From Ferrimicrobium acidiphilum DSM 19497 (GTDB lineage: Bacteria; Actinomycetota; Acidimicrobiia; Acidimicrobiales; Acidimicrobiaceae), in the NCBI RefSeq assembly GCF_000949255.1, contig NZ_JXUW01000003.1, positions 1 to 64,000 on the forward strand: a DNA stretch of 64,000 nt, read 5' to 3'. Positions 45,131 through 53,298 of this stretch are shown one piece after another; position 1 is the stretch's first letter; each line of letters starts with the position of its first letter. Below the pieces are notes generated by a model. That model saw only the letters and a program-made list of their open reading frames with translations. It had not been told where the DNA came from and did not search any database. The position numbers and the translations under genes are program-made.

Positions 45131-46846
45131 ATGGATAAGGACAGCAGTCACCCAACCGAAGGTCCCCATCAGGGTGGGCCAGTGGGAAAATCGCACTTTC
45201 GTCGTTCGAGCGACGACTCATTACCCCGTGGAGGCTCAAAGGAGATGAGCGACGAGGAAGGTGCCCGTCTAATTCCTACTCTTCATGGAGACGGGTCAGG
45301 CGGCCGCTTCCGCACCATCAGGCGATGGTTTGGCTGGGCCAACGTCGACAATCTGATGAATGTCAATCCGATCTCCACTGGATTTATCGGTTCGCTGCTA
45401 GTCTTCGTCGGTTCTTTGCAACCAAACTCCCCCTTCACTTCGAAGATTCCTGGGTCTTGGTACCTTGGGGTGAACGCGTCTCCGCATCCAGGGAATTTGA
45501 TCGTGGAGTTGTTGGCTGAGTCGTTGATCTATTACGGCCTTGTTCTGACGGCGGTTGCCTGGCTCAGAATCGTTGTCGGCGCTCGGCGTGGCGAGCAGCT
45601 TCGCTACAAATGGCTTCTGTTTGGCCTTTGGGTATTGCCGTTGATGGTTGCTGGACCGTTGTTTTCACGAGATGTCTACTCGTATGCAGCTCAGGGGCGC
45701 ATGGTCACGCTCGGAATCAACCCGTATAGCGGGGGCCCAGCGTTGCTCGGCAATAGCGCCTATCGTTCCACGGTGGACCCACTTTGGGGAATGGCAAAGG
45801 CCCCCTACGGCCCACTGTTTCTAGCCTTGGCTGGGGGGCTCGTTCAACTTTCGGGCCACTCTCCGATGATGACCGTGCTTTTGCTTCGCCTGGTTGCTCT
45901 CGCCTCTGTTGTCGTCATCGGTATCTTTATCCTTAAGATCGCAGATTTGCTTGGTGTTAATCGAGACCTTGCCTTCGCCCTAAGCGCGGCCAATCCAATT
46001 TTGTTGTATACCTTTGCGTCGGCGGGACATAATGACGCCTTAATGACCGCCCTTATGGTGGCCGGAATTTATCTGTTCCTAAAGGATCGTAGGTTGGCTG
46101 GCATTGTGCTAGTAGCTCTAGCGGCATCGGTTAAGGTACCAGCGATTGTTGCGGTTGGCTTTATGGGCTATCACTGGAGCAACTCTAACCGTGTGCTTAG
46201 CAAGCTGCGTGGCCTCTTCATCGCTGTGATGTTAACCTTGGCTGTTTTCTACCTGCTTGGTCTAGCTACGCATCTGGGAATGGGCTGGATCCCAGCGCTG
46301 TCTACTCCCGGATCGGTTCTGTCCTTCGAGGACCCACTCATTCTTGTTGGCTATGCCATTGGTTGGGTGCTCGCTCATGTAGGACTTCCGTTCGGGCCAC
46401 TCTTTGTGGTTAACGTGTTTCGAGCTCTCGGTGACTTGTGTATCTTGCTCATTGGCGGTATCACTATTCTTGGAAGTCGGCGATCCAATATCGTACGACT
46501 TACTGGTGTGATCTTGATCGTCACTGTGGTGCTTGGTCCCGTCATCTGGCCCTGGTATCTCGGTTGGGGAATTGTGTTGTTGTCGCTAGGTGCCGGCGAC
46601 CTAACGGTGGATTTTCTCGTGCTGCTCACTCTATCGGCGATGCCTATCGACTTTTTGGGGGCACCCACAGCTTTTGCTTGGCTTGGCTATGCTGGTCTCG
46701 TCACCATTCTCTATCGACGCCGGTCGAGTCTCCTGCGTGAGGCTAAGGAAGTTTTTGATGGCTTTCGGGTGGCGGTTGCCGAGGTGGTTCCTCCGAGGCT
46801 CCAACGTTGGATACCTCAGTTTGTTCGGATCGAGTCCGATGCGTGA
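45131..46846 (+). CDS. Polyprenol-phosphate-mannose-dependent mannosyltransferase, MptB-like
   Basis: 571 residues. A polar N-terminus of ~75 residues is followed by about twelve membrane helices. The conserved first-loop motif FSRDVYSYAAQGRMVTLGINPYSGGP matches the MptA/MptB GT-C family, followed by DPLWGMAKAPYGPLF and SAGHNDALMTALMVAG. These enzymes extend the alpha-1,6-mannan of lipomannan from polyprenyl-phosphate-mannose outside the membrane. Which of MptA or MptB it matches, and the final glycan, are uncertain. Confidence 0.8.
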   Translation: MDKDSSHPTEGPHQGGPVGKSHFRRSSDDSLPRGGSKEMSDEEGARLIPTLHGDGSGGRFRTIRRWFGWANVDNLMNVNPISTGFIGSLLVFVGSLQPNSPFTSKIPGSWYLGVNASPHPGNLIVELLAESLIYYGLVLTAVAWLRIVVGARRGEQLRYKWLLFGLWVLPLMVAGPLFSRDVYSYAAQGRMVTLGINPYSGGPALLGNSAYRSTVDPLWGMAKAPYGPLFLALAGGLVQLSGHSPMMTVLLLRLVALASVVVIGIFILKIADLLGVNRDLAFALSAANPILLYTFASAGHNDALMTALMVAGIYLFLKDRRLAGIVLVALAASVKVPAIVAVGFMGYHWSNSNRVLSKLRGLFIAVMLTLAVFYLLGLATHLGMGWIPALSTPGSVLSFEDPLILVGYAIGWVLAHVGLPFGPLFVVNVFRALGDLCILLIGGITILGSRRSNIVRLTGVILIVTVVLGPVIWPWYLGWGIVLLSLGAGDLTVDFLVLLTLSAMPIDFLGAPTAFAWLGYAGLVTILYRRRSSLLREAKEVFDGFRVAVAEVVPPRLQRWIPQFVRIESDA

Positions 46847-46892
46847 TCTATCGGTGGCTCACGAGCGATGCAGAGATTGGCGACCCTAGGAA

Positions 46893-47543
46893 TTGACTCA
46901 GCTTGAGCGAGTCGAACTAGAACTGGAAGAGGCCGTTGCCGTCCTGGCACAACGGAGCTCGCTGATGGCGGATTTTTATCGCAACTATGGACTCCCTCGG
47001 CTATATAGAGATTCGTTTGATCCTGGTCGTAGCGGCGGTCACACCGAACAAGATGCCTTTGGCTTCCTGGTGGAGACGTTGGTGTATCAGCAACTGTCAG
47101 GCTCGTCGGCGCGGGCGATTCTGGAACGCCTTGACGCCGCGACTGGATTGCGGGCCGAGACGGTGGCAGTGCTCACGCCAGAGGAGCTTCGCAGGATTGG
47201 ACTTTCAGGTCCGAAGATTAAAACGTTGGATCGACTCTGCCGGAGTGTGTCAGCCGCTCAGCTTTCTCAGCTTGCGTCTCTCGATGATGCGTCTGTGCGG
47301 GCGTTTATCGAGGGACTATACGGCTTTGGGAGCTGGAGCGCCGACATGTTTCTCATGTTTCATCTCCAGCGTTTTGACATCTGGCCAGTGGGGGATCTGG
47401 CTATGCGGCGAAGCGTTCAACGACACCTGTCGGGCAGCGTACCACTGTTGCTGCCTGAATTGATAGAGCATGGTGAACAATATCGGCCTTTTCGCTCGCT
47501 TGCCGCTTGGTACTTCTGGGCCGACGACCATGCCCAGGCCTAA
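46893..47543 (+). CDS. DNA-3-methyladenine glycosylase, AlkA-like (HhH-GPD)
   Basis: 216 residues with the HhH-GPD fold: LVYQQLSGSSARAIL, the hairpin LRRIGLSGPKIKTL, then LYGFGSWSADMFLMFHLQRFDIWPVGDLAMRR with the catalytic Asp in PVGDLA, and RPFRSLAAWYFW. It removes alkylated bases from DNA. TTG start. It lacks the N-terminal Ada-like and beta domains of E. coli AlkA, like the short forms in many bacteria. Confidence 0.9.
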   Translation: MTQLERVELELEEAVAVLAQRSSLMADFYRNYGLPRLYRDSFDPGRSGGHTEQDAFGFLVETLVYQQLSGSSARAILERLDAATGLRAETVAVLTPEELRRIGLSGPKIKTLDRLCRSVSAAQLSQLASLDDASVRAFIEGLYGFGSWSADMFLMFHLQRFDIWPVGDLAMRRSVQRHLSGSVPLLLPELIEHGEQYRPFRSLAAWYFWADDHAQA

Positions 47544-47632
47544 CACTGCTTTCTGGGTGGATGTTGCCATCTTGAGGTAAGCAGCCACGCCTGGATAGAG
47601 ATGGACGCGTCGAGGTGTTGAACGTTCCGCCC

Positions 47633-48148
47633 TTAACGTAGCTGTCGTTGCAGGATCGCCATGTCGATCCATCTCCCGAATTTCCTACCAATCTCTCGTT
47701 CAACACCTACGAGCCGAAAGTCACAACCAACATGTAGCTGTAACGAAGCTTTGTGATCAGCAACTATATGTGCAATACAACTGTGAAAGCCAAGTGAAGT
47801 GGCTGTAACGATCAGGTGTTCTAGCAGCAGTCGCCCAACGCCTTGTCCCTGGTAGTTAGGATCGATGTAGACCGAGTCCTCAACGGTCGAGTTGTACCCT
47901 GCGCGTGGGCGAAATGGAGAGATTGAGGCATAGCCGATGGGCTGATCTTTGGCAACGGCCACAAGGGCAGGGTAGATGCCCAGATGCTGTTCGAGCCAAC
48001 GCTCCTGATCAGCGTGCGTGCGCGGTACGAGATCTAGCGTTGCCGTCGACGACAGTACGGCATGATTGTAAATTTGACGGAGCTGTTCGCTATCTTGGGG
48101 GATGAGGTTGCGGATATCAATACCTCTCGGAGCTGACCGGCTGCTCAC
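47633..48148 (-). CDS. GNAT acetyltransferase (phosphinothricin-acetyltransferase-like)
   Basis: 171 residues, one GNAT domain. IYNHAVLSSTATLDLVPRT matches the PAT-type substrate loop; the acetyl-CoA motif is PNYQGQGVGRLLLEHLI, and SLQLHVGCDFRLVGV follows. PAT-like members acetylate amino acids such as methionine sulfone analogues, so the true substrate is unknown. GTG start. Convergent with the AlkA-like gene. Confidence 0.88.
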   Translation of the reverse strand: MSSRSAPRGIDIRNLIPQDSEQLRQIYNHAVLSSTATLDLVPRTHADQERWLEQHLGIYPALVAVAKDQPIGYASISPFRPRAGYNSTVEDSVYIDPNYQGQGVGRLLLEHLIVTATSLGFHSCIAHIVADHKASLQLHVGCDFRLVGVEREIGRKFGRWIDMAILQRQLR

Positions 48149-48315
48149 GGACGTACCAAACCGGGCTGCATGCCTCGATGGTCAAGAGCGCGATCTATTA
48201 CACTCACCCTAGCGCCGATGTTTGGGGAATGTGGGCCCATAGGGGCGTGAATAGTTGCAAGGCGTGAGGTACGATTCCCATCACCTAGTATCATAGATTG
48301 AGCCTGAAACGTATT

Positions 48316-48388
48316 GCCCCCTTAGCTCAGTCGGCAGAGCACAGCCATGGTAAGGCTGGTGTCGTCGGTTCGATTCCGACAGGGGGCT
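48316..48388 (+). tRNA. tRNA-Thr(GGU)
   Basis: Acceptor GCCCCCT/AGGGGGC, anticodon stem CAGCC/GGCTG with loop ATGGTAA, T-arm GTCGG-TTCGATT-CCGAC, discriminator T. First gene of the tRNA-rpmG-secE-nusG cluster. Confidence 0.93.
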
Positions 48389-48394
48389 CTGCAA

Positions 48395-48468
48395 GGCGGC
48401 GTAGCTCAGTAGGTAAGAGCACACGGCTCATAATCGTGGGGTCGTCGGTTCGAGTCCGACCGCCGCTA
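48395..48468 (+). tRNA. tRNA-Met(CAU)
   Basis: Acceptor GGCGGCG/CGCCGCT, anticodon loop CTCATAA, T-arm GTCGG-TTCGAGT-CCGAC, discriminator A. Six bases after tRNA-Thr, as in other actinobacteria. Elongator Met fits the context better than Ile2. It is not the parent of the tRNA fragments at 6264 and 9260, whose acceptor and T-stem differ. Confidence 0.9.
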
Positions 48469-48734
48469 CTGCACCTCGGCCGATGGCGTTGTTGGCGGAG
48501 GTCTTGTCTTATTGGAATGGGCGCCTGCGTGCCTATCTCTCTAGTATGGTGTAACGCTGGCGGTAGATTTAGAATCGGCTGCCCGTCGATAGAAGCCTGA
48601 TGTCGTGTGCTTGGAGCATCATCGAGTTGGTGCCTTGCTGCTGGGTAGACCTTGATATTCTGATATAAGGGTTTTAGCTTGAGGATCGGTCGTGGTCCGT
48701 TGCGTGGAAGTGTTATGGGCAAGAGAGGTAACTA

Positions 48735-48899
48735 ATGGCAAAGAATGAGAAGCGAGTGAAGGTCACCTTGGCGTGCGAGGAGTGCAAGCGAAGGAACTAT
48801 ATCACCACCAAGAACAAGCAGAATGATCGCGAACGGATCGAGATGCGTAAGTTCTGTCAGTGGGATCGTCGTCATACCCTGCACAAGGAGACACGCTGA
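48735..48899 (+). CDS. rpmG: 50S ribosomal protein L33
   Basis: 54 residues ([20 protein letters not shown] ... HTLHKETR). It has CEEC and one later Cys (KFCQWD), so the zinc ribbon has lost its fourth ligand relative to the C+ type. AAGAGAGG before the ATG. Position after tRNA-Met is the usual actinobacterial place. Confidence 0.93.
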   Translation: MAKNEKRVKVTLACEECKRRNYITTKNKQNDRERIEMRKFCQWDRRHTLHKETR

Positions 48900-48913
48900 C
48901 CCCGCCTAAGGCA

Positions 48914-49480
48914 TTGCAGGCCGTCGGCGACCTCAAACCCAGCTTTGAGGAGATCCTCAAGATGACCCAACGCGCGAGCGCAGCCTTGGCGATGAGAATC
49001 TTGGGCGATGCCGAGAGCGTCGGTGATGTGCTCCAGGACGCCTATCTGAACGTCTATCGGTCGTTAGAGCGGTTTAGAGGAGATTCGAAGTACGAGACGT
49101 GGGTCTATCGCATCGTGGTCAACTCTGCGCTCGGCCATCTTCGGGCTCGAAATCGTCTGACCAATCGAGAGTGCTCGCTTGAGGTCTGTTCTCCTACCGT
49201 AGCCGTTAGTCGGGAGGATCCTAATGAGTCGACTGCGGCGGCAGTTGATCTCATAGCCCTGCTGGATAAGGTCCCAGAGTCGACACGGGAATTGCTGGTC
49301 ATGCGCTATGGAATGGGCTATAGCGTACGAATGATCGCTGATGTCTCCTCGCAGACTGAGGCCAATGTTAAGGTTCGACTCTATCGCGCGCGTAAGCAAC
49401 TTGCCTTGCTGTTTGCTCAAGAAGCCTCAGTCTCCAGCGCAGAGGGTGCAAACCATGGGGATCCCCTGATAAGCTGGTAG
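48914..49480 (+). CDS. Small sigma-70 family (ECF-like) RNA polymerase sigma factor
   Basis: About 188 residues. Region 2: AMRILGDAESVGDVLQDAYLNVYRSLERFRG and YETWVYRIVVNSALGHLRAR. Region 4: LDKVPESTRELLVMRYGMGYSVRMIADVSSQTEANVKVRLYRARKQL. No region 3, so an ECF type. The start is uncertain: TTG 48914 keeps the region 2 helix, while CTG 48896 has GGAG five bases upstream and overlaps the rpmG stop. It sits between rpmG and tRNA-Trp, where other actinobacteria have unrelated genes or none. No anti-sigma gene is adjacent. Confidence 0.85.
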   Translation: MQAVGDLKPSFEEILKMTQRASAALAMRILGDAESVGDVLQDAYLNVYRSLERFRGDSKYETWVYRIVVNSALGHLRARNRLTNRECSLEVCSPTVAVSREDPNESTAAAVDLIALLDKVPESTRELLVMRYGMGYSVRMIADVSSQTEANVKVRLYRARKQLALLFAQEASVSSAEGANHGDPLISW

Positions 49481-49487
49481 GCCATAA

Positions 49488-49560
49488 AGGGTAGTAGCTC
49501 AATTGGTAGAGCACCGGTCTCCAAAACCGGGGGTTGGGGGTTCGAGTCCCTCCTGCCCTG
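49488..49560 (+). tRNA. tRNA-Trp(CCA)
   Basis: Acceptor AGGGTAG/CTGCCCT, anticodon loop CTCCAAA with CCA, T-arm GGGGG-TTCGAGT-CCCTC, discriminator G. Directly before secE, its usual neighbour. Confidence 0.94.
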
Positions 49561-49600
49561 CTGGTAAGGCGGCGAGTTGTTTGAAGTATGAGGTTTTGAC

Positions 49601-49882
49601 GTGAATCGCGAGACAAAGCGGTTGATGGCGCGCCAGCAGATGGCGCCAGAGAAGAAGCAAGAAGCCGTACGGCGGTCTAAGACGAAGCGCCCTAAAGAGA
49701 AGGGTCGTATTCGCCGCTATTTTAGCTCGGTGATCACAGAGCTAAAGGCGGTAGATTGGCCGACACGTGCCCAGGTGCGCAGCTACGCTACAGTCGTGTT
49801 TGTGACCTTGGTGCTCGTCATTGGTCTAATCTTTTTGTTGAACCTCTTGTTCTCAACCGGCGTAACCAAACTGTACGGTTGA
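49601..49882 (+). CDS. secE: Preprotein translocase subunit SecE
   Basis: 93 residues: Lys/Arg-rich N-terminus, the amphipathic RRYFSSVITELKAVDWPTRAQ helix, and one C-terminal membrane segment (TVVFVTLVLVIGLIFLLNLLF). Clamps the two halves of SecY in the export channel. GTG start. Confidence 0.93.
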   Translation: MNRETKRLMARQQMAPEKKQEAVRRSKTKRPKEKGRIRRYFSSVITELKAVDWPTRAQVRSYATVVFVTLVLVIGLIFLLNLLFSTGVTKLYG

Positions 49883-49908
49883 TACAGGAGATTGTGGGAG
49901 TAGTAGCG

Positions 49909-50667
49909 GTGTCAGACGACCAAATTTCAGACGAAGAAGTAACAGCTGGATCATCTCCAATAGATGCGTCCGGGGGGGGTGCCGACTACGGCAGCTCTAC
50001 CGAGCGTGAGGATGATGTTTCGTTCGAGCTTGGTGATGTCGGTGTTGACCACATTGACCACGGTGAGGCCTCAGATGGATTCGCCGATGAGATGGAGGTG
50101 GACGCCATTGAGTCCCCATATGACCGCGCTGGAGCGTGGTACGTTGTCCACTGCTATTCGGGCTACGAAAATAAGGTGAAGACCAATCTTTTCGCACGCG
50201 TGAAGTCTCTTAACCTCGATGAGCGCATCTATGAGGTCGAAATCCCGATGGAGGATGTTGCTGAGATCAAGAATGGCAAGCGGGTATCGGTTCGCCGCAA
50301 GGTCTTCCCTGGCTATGTGATGGTACGAGCTGATATGGATGACGAAGTGTGGACTGCCATCCGCAATACACCTGGCATAACCTCATTCGTGGGTTCGGGG
50401 TCCAAGCCCACTCCTCTGTCCAAGCGTGAGGTGGAGTCGATGCTGGCCTTTAAGACGCCAGAAGAGATGAGAACCGCCACGGTTCGCAAGCCCACCCATG
50501 GCTTCGATATCGGCGATACGGTACAGGTTAAGGAGGGTCCGTTGGCGGACTTCTCAGGCCAGATATCGGAGATCAACGCAGATCAGATGAAGCTCAAGGT
50601 TCTTTTCAATATCTTCGGCCGAGAGACGCCTGTGGAGCTAGATTTTTCACAGGTTACCAAAATTTAG
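49909..50667 (+). CDS. nusG: Transcription termination/antitermination factor NusG with acidic N-terminal extension
   Basis: 252 residues. NGN domain from ~75 (AWYVVHCYSGYENKVKTNL, RRKVFPGYVMVRADM, NTPGITSFVG) and a KOW domain (FDIGDTVQVKEGPLADFSGQI). The first ~74 residues are Asp/Glu/Gly-rich and absent from E. coli NusG. GGGAG eight bases before GTG 49909 sets the start; the frame further upstream lies inside secE. Confidence 0.94.
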   Translation: MSDDQISDEEVTAGSSPIDASGGGADYGSSTEREDDVSFELGDVGVDHIDHGEASDGFADEMEVDAIESPYDRAGAWYVVHCYSGYENKVKTNLFARVKSLNLDERIYEVEIPMEDVAEIKNGKRVSVRRKVFPGYVMVRADMDDEVWTAIRNTPGITSFVGSGSKPTPLSKREVESMLAFKTPEEMRTATVRKPTHGFDIGDTVQVKEGPLADFSGQISEINADQMKLKVLFNIFGRETPVELDFSQVTKI

Positions 50668-50757
50668 ATTTGTCTTCCACTAGTTAGGCTGTGCGGGAGA
50701 TCTCTCTGCCCATCACCCTATATACTTGTCTGGTTCAATGTAAGGAGTTCAGTCATC

Positions 50758-51186
50758 GTGGCGAAGAAACGTGTCGCAGCCATTGTCAAGATAAATTTGC
50801 CCGCTGGAGCGGCAACGCCGGCTCCACCGGTTGGTACTGCTTTGGGGCCCCATGGTATCCAAACGATGGAGTTCGTCAAGCAGTACAACGCTGCAACCGA
50901 GTCGCAGCGTGGCCAGGTCATCCCGGTAGAGGTAACGATTTTTGAAGATCGCTCCTTCAGCTTTATCCTAAAGACGCCTCCCACGTCCGAGCTGTTGAAG
51001 CAGGCCGCTGGGCTCGATAAGGGTTCTGCTACTAATCGTCGAGAACTCGTTGGTACCGTGACTAGGGATCAAGTCGAAGAGATTGCCAAGACCAAGATGC
51101 CGGATTTGAACGCCTTTGACCTTGAGTCAGCGATGAAACAGGTAGTTGGCACCGCGGACTCTATGGGCATCACCGTCGCAGAGTAG
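50758..51186 (+). CDS. rplK: 50S ribosomal protein L11
   Basis: 142 residues with the start [29 protein letters not shown], the thiostrepton-site N-domain, and [26 protein letters not shown] at the end. GTG start with TAAGGAG upstream. Needed for GTPase-centre function. Confidence 0.96.
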   Translation: MAKKRVAAIVKINLPAGAATPAPPVGTALGPHGIQTMEFVKQYNAATESQRGQVIPVEVTIFEDRSFSFILKTPPTSELLKQAAGLDKGSATNRRELVGTVTRDQVEEIAKTKMPDLNAFDLESAMKQVVGTADSMGITVAE

Positions 51187-51227
51187 TGCGACTCTTGGGT
51201 AACTGAAGCGAAGAGTTTGGAGTAGTA

Positions 51228-51950
51228 ATGGCCGGAAAAGTATATAAAGAGCAGATTGCGAAGCTAGATGTCGAGAAGTTGTATCTTCCGCGCGAAGCAG
51301 TCGAACTGGTACAGGCGATGAGCAAGGCTAAGTTTGATGAGACCGTAGAGCTGGCTGTTCGGCTCGGAGTGGATCCTCGCAAGGCCGATCAGATGGTTCG
51401 CGGGACGGTATCGCTGCCAAATGGTACCGGGAGGACGGTCCGAATCGCAGTCTTCGCTGCTGGCGAGGCGGCAACCGAGGCCAGGGAAGCCGGTGCGGAT
51501 GTCGTTGGAGCTGATGACCTCGTGGAGAGAGTGTCTGGTGGATTCTTAGAGTTTGACGTTGCAATCGCTACTCCGGACCTGATGGGTCAAGTTGGACGTC
51601 TAGGGCGAGTACTTGGTCCACGAGGTCTCATGCCTAACCCACGAACAGGTACGGTTACCATGGATGTCGCCAAGGCGGTAGCTGAGTTCAAGGCCGGTAG
51701 AGTAGAGTTCCGAACCGATAAGGTCGGTAATGTGCATGTCCCGATCGGCAAGGTGTCGTTTTCGTCGGTTGCTTTGCTTGAGAACTTCCGATCGGTGATC
51801 GATGAACTTTCTCGCGCCAAGCCTGCGTCGGCAAAGGGACGTTATTTTCGTTCGGTGCACCTAAGCGCGACGATGACCCCTTCAGTGAGTGTAGACCCCA
51901 ATAGGATTCGTCTCTTGGACGAAGATTTGGTTGCTGCCGGGGCTGCATAG
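51228..51950 (+). CDS. rplA: 50S ribosomal protein L1
   Basis: 240 residues with the signature [19 protein letters not shown] and [16 protein letters not shown]1 stalk protein. It commonly represses its own rplKA message. ATG with GGAGTAGT upstream. Confidence 0.96.
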   Translation: MAGKVYKEQIAKLDVEKLYLPREAVELVQAMSKAKFDETVELAVRLGVDPRKADQMVRGTVSLPNGTGRTVRIAVFAAGEAATEAREAGADVVGADDLVERVSGGFLEFDVAIATPDLMGQVGRLGRVLGPRGLMPNPRTGTVTMDVAKAVAEFKAGRVEFRTDKVGNVHVPIGKVSFSSVALLENFRSVIDELSRAKPASAKGRYFRSVHLSATMTPSVSVDPNRIRLLDEDLVAAGAA

Positions 51951-52081
51951 TCAATTTAGCTGCTATATTATATGACGCCTTGATTCGCTTAAGAGGTCCG
52001 GTGCTAACGCTTAATGTTCCCTAGAAATGGGGCGCCCGATGAAGCGGTCTCTCCGAGTCAGGCATAGAAAAAGGAGAGAAG
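51951..52081 (+). promoter_or_regulatory. Leader of rplJL, possible L10-type autoregulatory leader
   Basis: The 131-base leader begins with an A/T-rich stretch containing TATATTATATG, a likely -10 region, then a G/C-rich part able to pair with itself (GGGGCGCCCG near 52030) before AAAAAGGAGAGAAG. Other bacteria have an L10-binding leader here; I could not fold this one, so the assignment rests on position. Confidence 0.35.
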
Positions 52082-52612
52082 ATGGTCGATAATCCGCGTC
52101 CTGCAAAGGTTTCTGTGGTCGATGAGGTTCGTTCGAAGCTCGTTGAAACAGATGTCATTTTTGTAACAGAGTATCGTGGTCTAAAAGTCGCTGATCTTCA
52201 GTCCTTGCGTTCGCAGCTTCGTTCCGTTGGGGCTTCTTATAAGGTATTTAAGAATAGCCTCGCCAGGATCGCTGCTCAGGAGGCAGGCTACGAGTTGCTC
52301 AACGAACTGCTTACCGGTCCAAGTGGACTGGTATTTAGTGGCCCAGATGCAGCCGCTACGGCGAAGGTGCTACGAGATGTTGCTCGCATCAACGAGTTTC
52401 TGGTAGTCAAGGGTGCTCTGCTGGGTGGGCAGCTACTCGATCAGCGAGCAGTTTACGCCCTAGCCAGTTTGCCGAGCCGCGATGTGCTTCTTGTTCAGAT
52501 GGCTGGGCTCATTGCTGCGCCTATGGTTAACTTCGCGTCTGCGTTGAATGCGCTGCCACGTGATTTTGCCTATGGATTGAAGGCGCTCGTCGATCTGCGT
52601 GAGGCTGCGTAG
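52082..52612 (+). CDS. rplJ: 50S ribosomal protein L10
   Basis: 176 residues with VIFVTEYRGLKVADLQSLRSQLR and YKVFKNSLARIAA, followed by the L7/L12-binding C-terminal helix. Base of the stalk. AAAGGAGAGAAG before ATG 52082. Confidence 0.95.
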   Translation: MVDNPRPAKVSVVDEVRSKLVETDVIFVTEYRGLKVADLQSLRSQLRSVGASYKVFKNSLARIAAQEAGYELLNELLTGPSGLVFSGPDAAATAKVLRDVARINEFLVVKGALLGGQLLDQRAVYALASLPSRDVLLVQMAGLIAAPMVNFASALNALPRDFAYGLKALVDLREAA

Positions 52613-52713
52613 CCAAGCGGCTGTTCCCGACCCAACTTTGTAGACATTGTATAGTAAATAGCTTGACGAAATCGTTAGCATAACCGTCCTCATTAGGACA
52701 CGAAAGGAAACCA

Positions 52714-53106
52714 ATGGCAGACGTTCAGACATTGCTCGATCAGATTTCTGAGATGACCGTCATAGAGCTCTCCGAGCTTCTGAAGGCATTCGAGGAGCGA
52801 TTCGGTGTTACCGCCGCCGCCCCTGTTGCAGTTGCGGCTGCCGGCGCTGCTGCCGGTGGTGGTGCCGGAGAGGCTGCGGCCGCTGCCGAGGAGCAGGATG
52901 AGTTCGATGTTATCTTGACCGCTGCAGGCGAAAAGAAGATCCAGGTGATTAAAGAGGTTCGCGCGCTCACAAATCTCGGCCTTAAGGAGGCTAAGGATCT
53001 TGTCGATGCCGCTCCAAAGCCAGTGTTGGAGAAGGCCTCTAAGGAGGATGCCGAAAAGGCCAAGGCTCAGCTTGAAGGTGCTGGCGCGACTGTCGAGCTG
53101 AAGTAA
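52714..53106 (+). CDS. rplL: 50S ribosomal protein L7/L12
   Basis: 130 residues: N-terminal dimer domain, Ala/Gly-rich hinge (~residues 33-60), and the C-domain with [25 protein letters not shown]. Stalk protein that recruits translation GTPases. GAAAGGAAACC upstream. Confidence 0.96.
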   Translation: MADVQTLLDQISEMTVIELSELLKAFEERFGVTAAAPVAVAAAGAAAGGGAGEAAAAAEEQDEFDVILTAAGEKKIQVIKEVRALTNLGLKEAKDLVDAAPKPVLEKASKEDAEKAKAQLEGAGATVELK

Positions 53107-53126
53107 CGTTCGTTAGTGCGATAGTG

Positions 53127-53162
53127 CGTCGTTTGAGCCCGTCTTTTCGGGCTCAAACGACG
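53127..53162 (+). terminator. Perfect 15-bp hairpin in rplL-rpoB spacer (attenuator candidate)
   Basis: Arms 53127-53141 and 53148-53162 (CGTCGTTTGAGCCCG / CGGGCTCAAACGACG) pair perfectly around TCTTTT. No T-run follows. Such a hairpin could attenuate transcription or be an RNase III-type processing site between stalk and polymerase genes. Confidence 0.6.
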
Positions 53163-53224
53163 TGCCGCCCAATTTGTCCAACTATGCTATATGTCGTAGT
53201 GTCTTGCCCACAACTGAGCTCTTG

Positions 53225-53267
53225 AAAAACTCATCTGAGCGACCTTGTCGCTTGTGTGAGTTTTTTT
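53225..53267 (+). terminator. Hairpin with T-run before rpoB (intrinsic terminator or attenuator)
   Basis: AAAAACTCA pairs with TGAGTTTTT across an inner GCGAC-CTT-GTCGC stem, and the outer arm ends in seven T. It lies about 30 bases before the rpoB TTG, so full termination would silence rpoB unless a promoter or partial readthrough exists. Confidence 0.6.
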
Positions 53268-53298
53268 GTGTTTTCGGATCTCGTCTAAGGAGTAGTAC

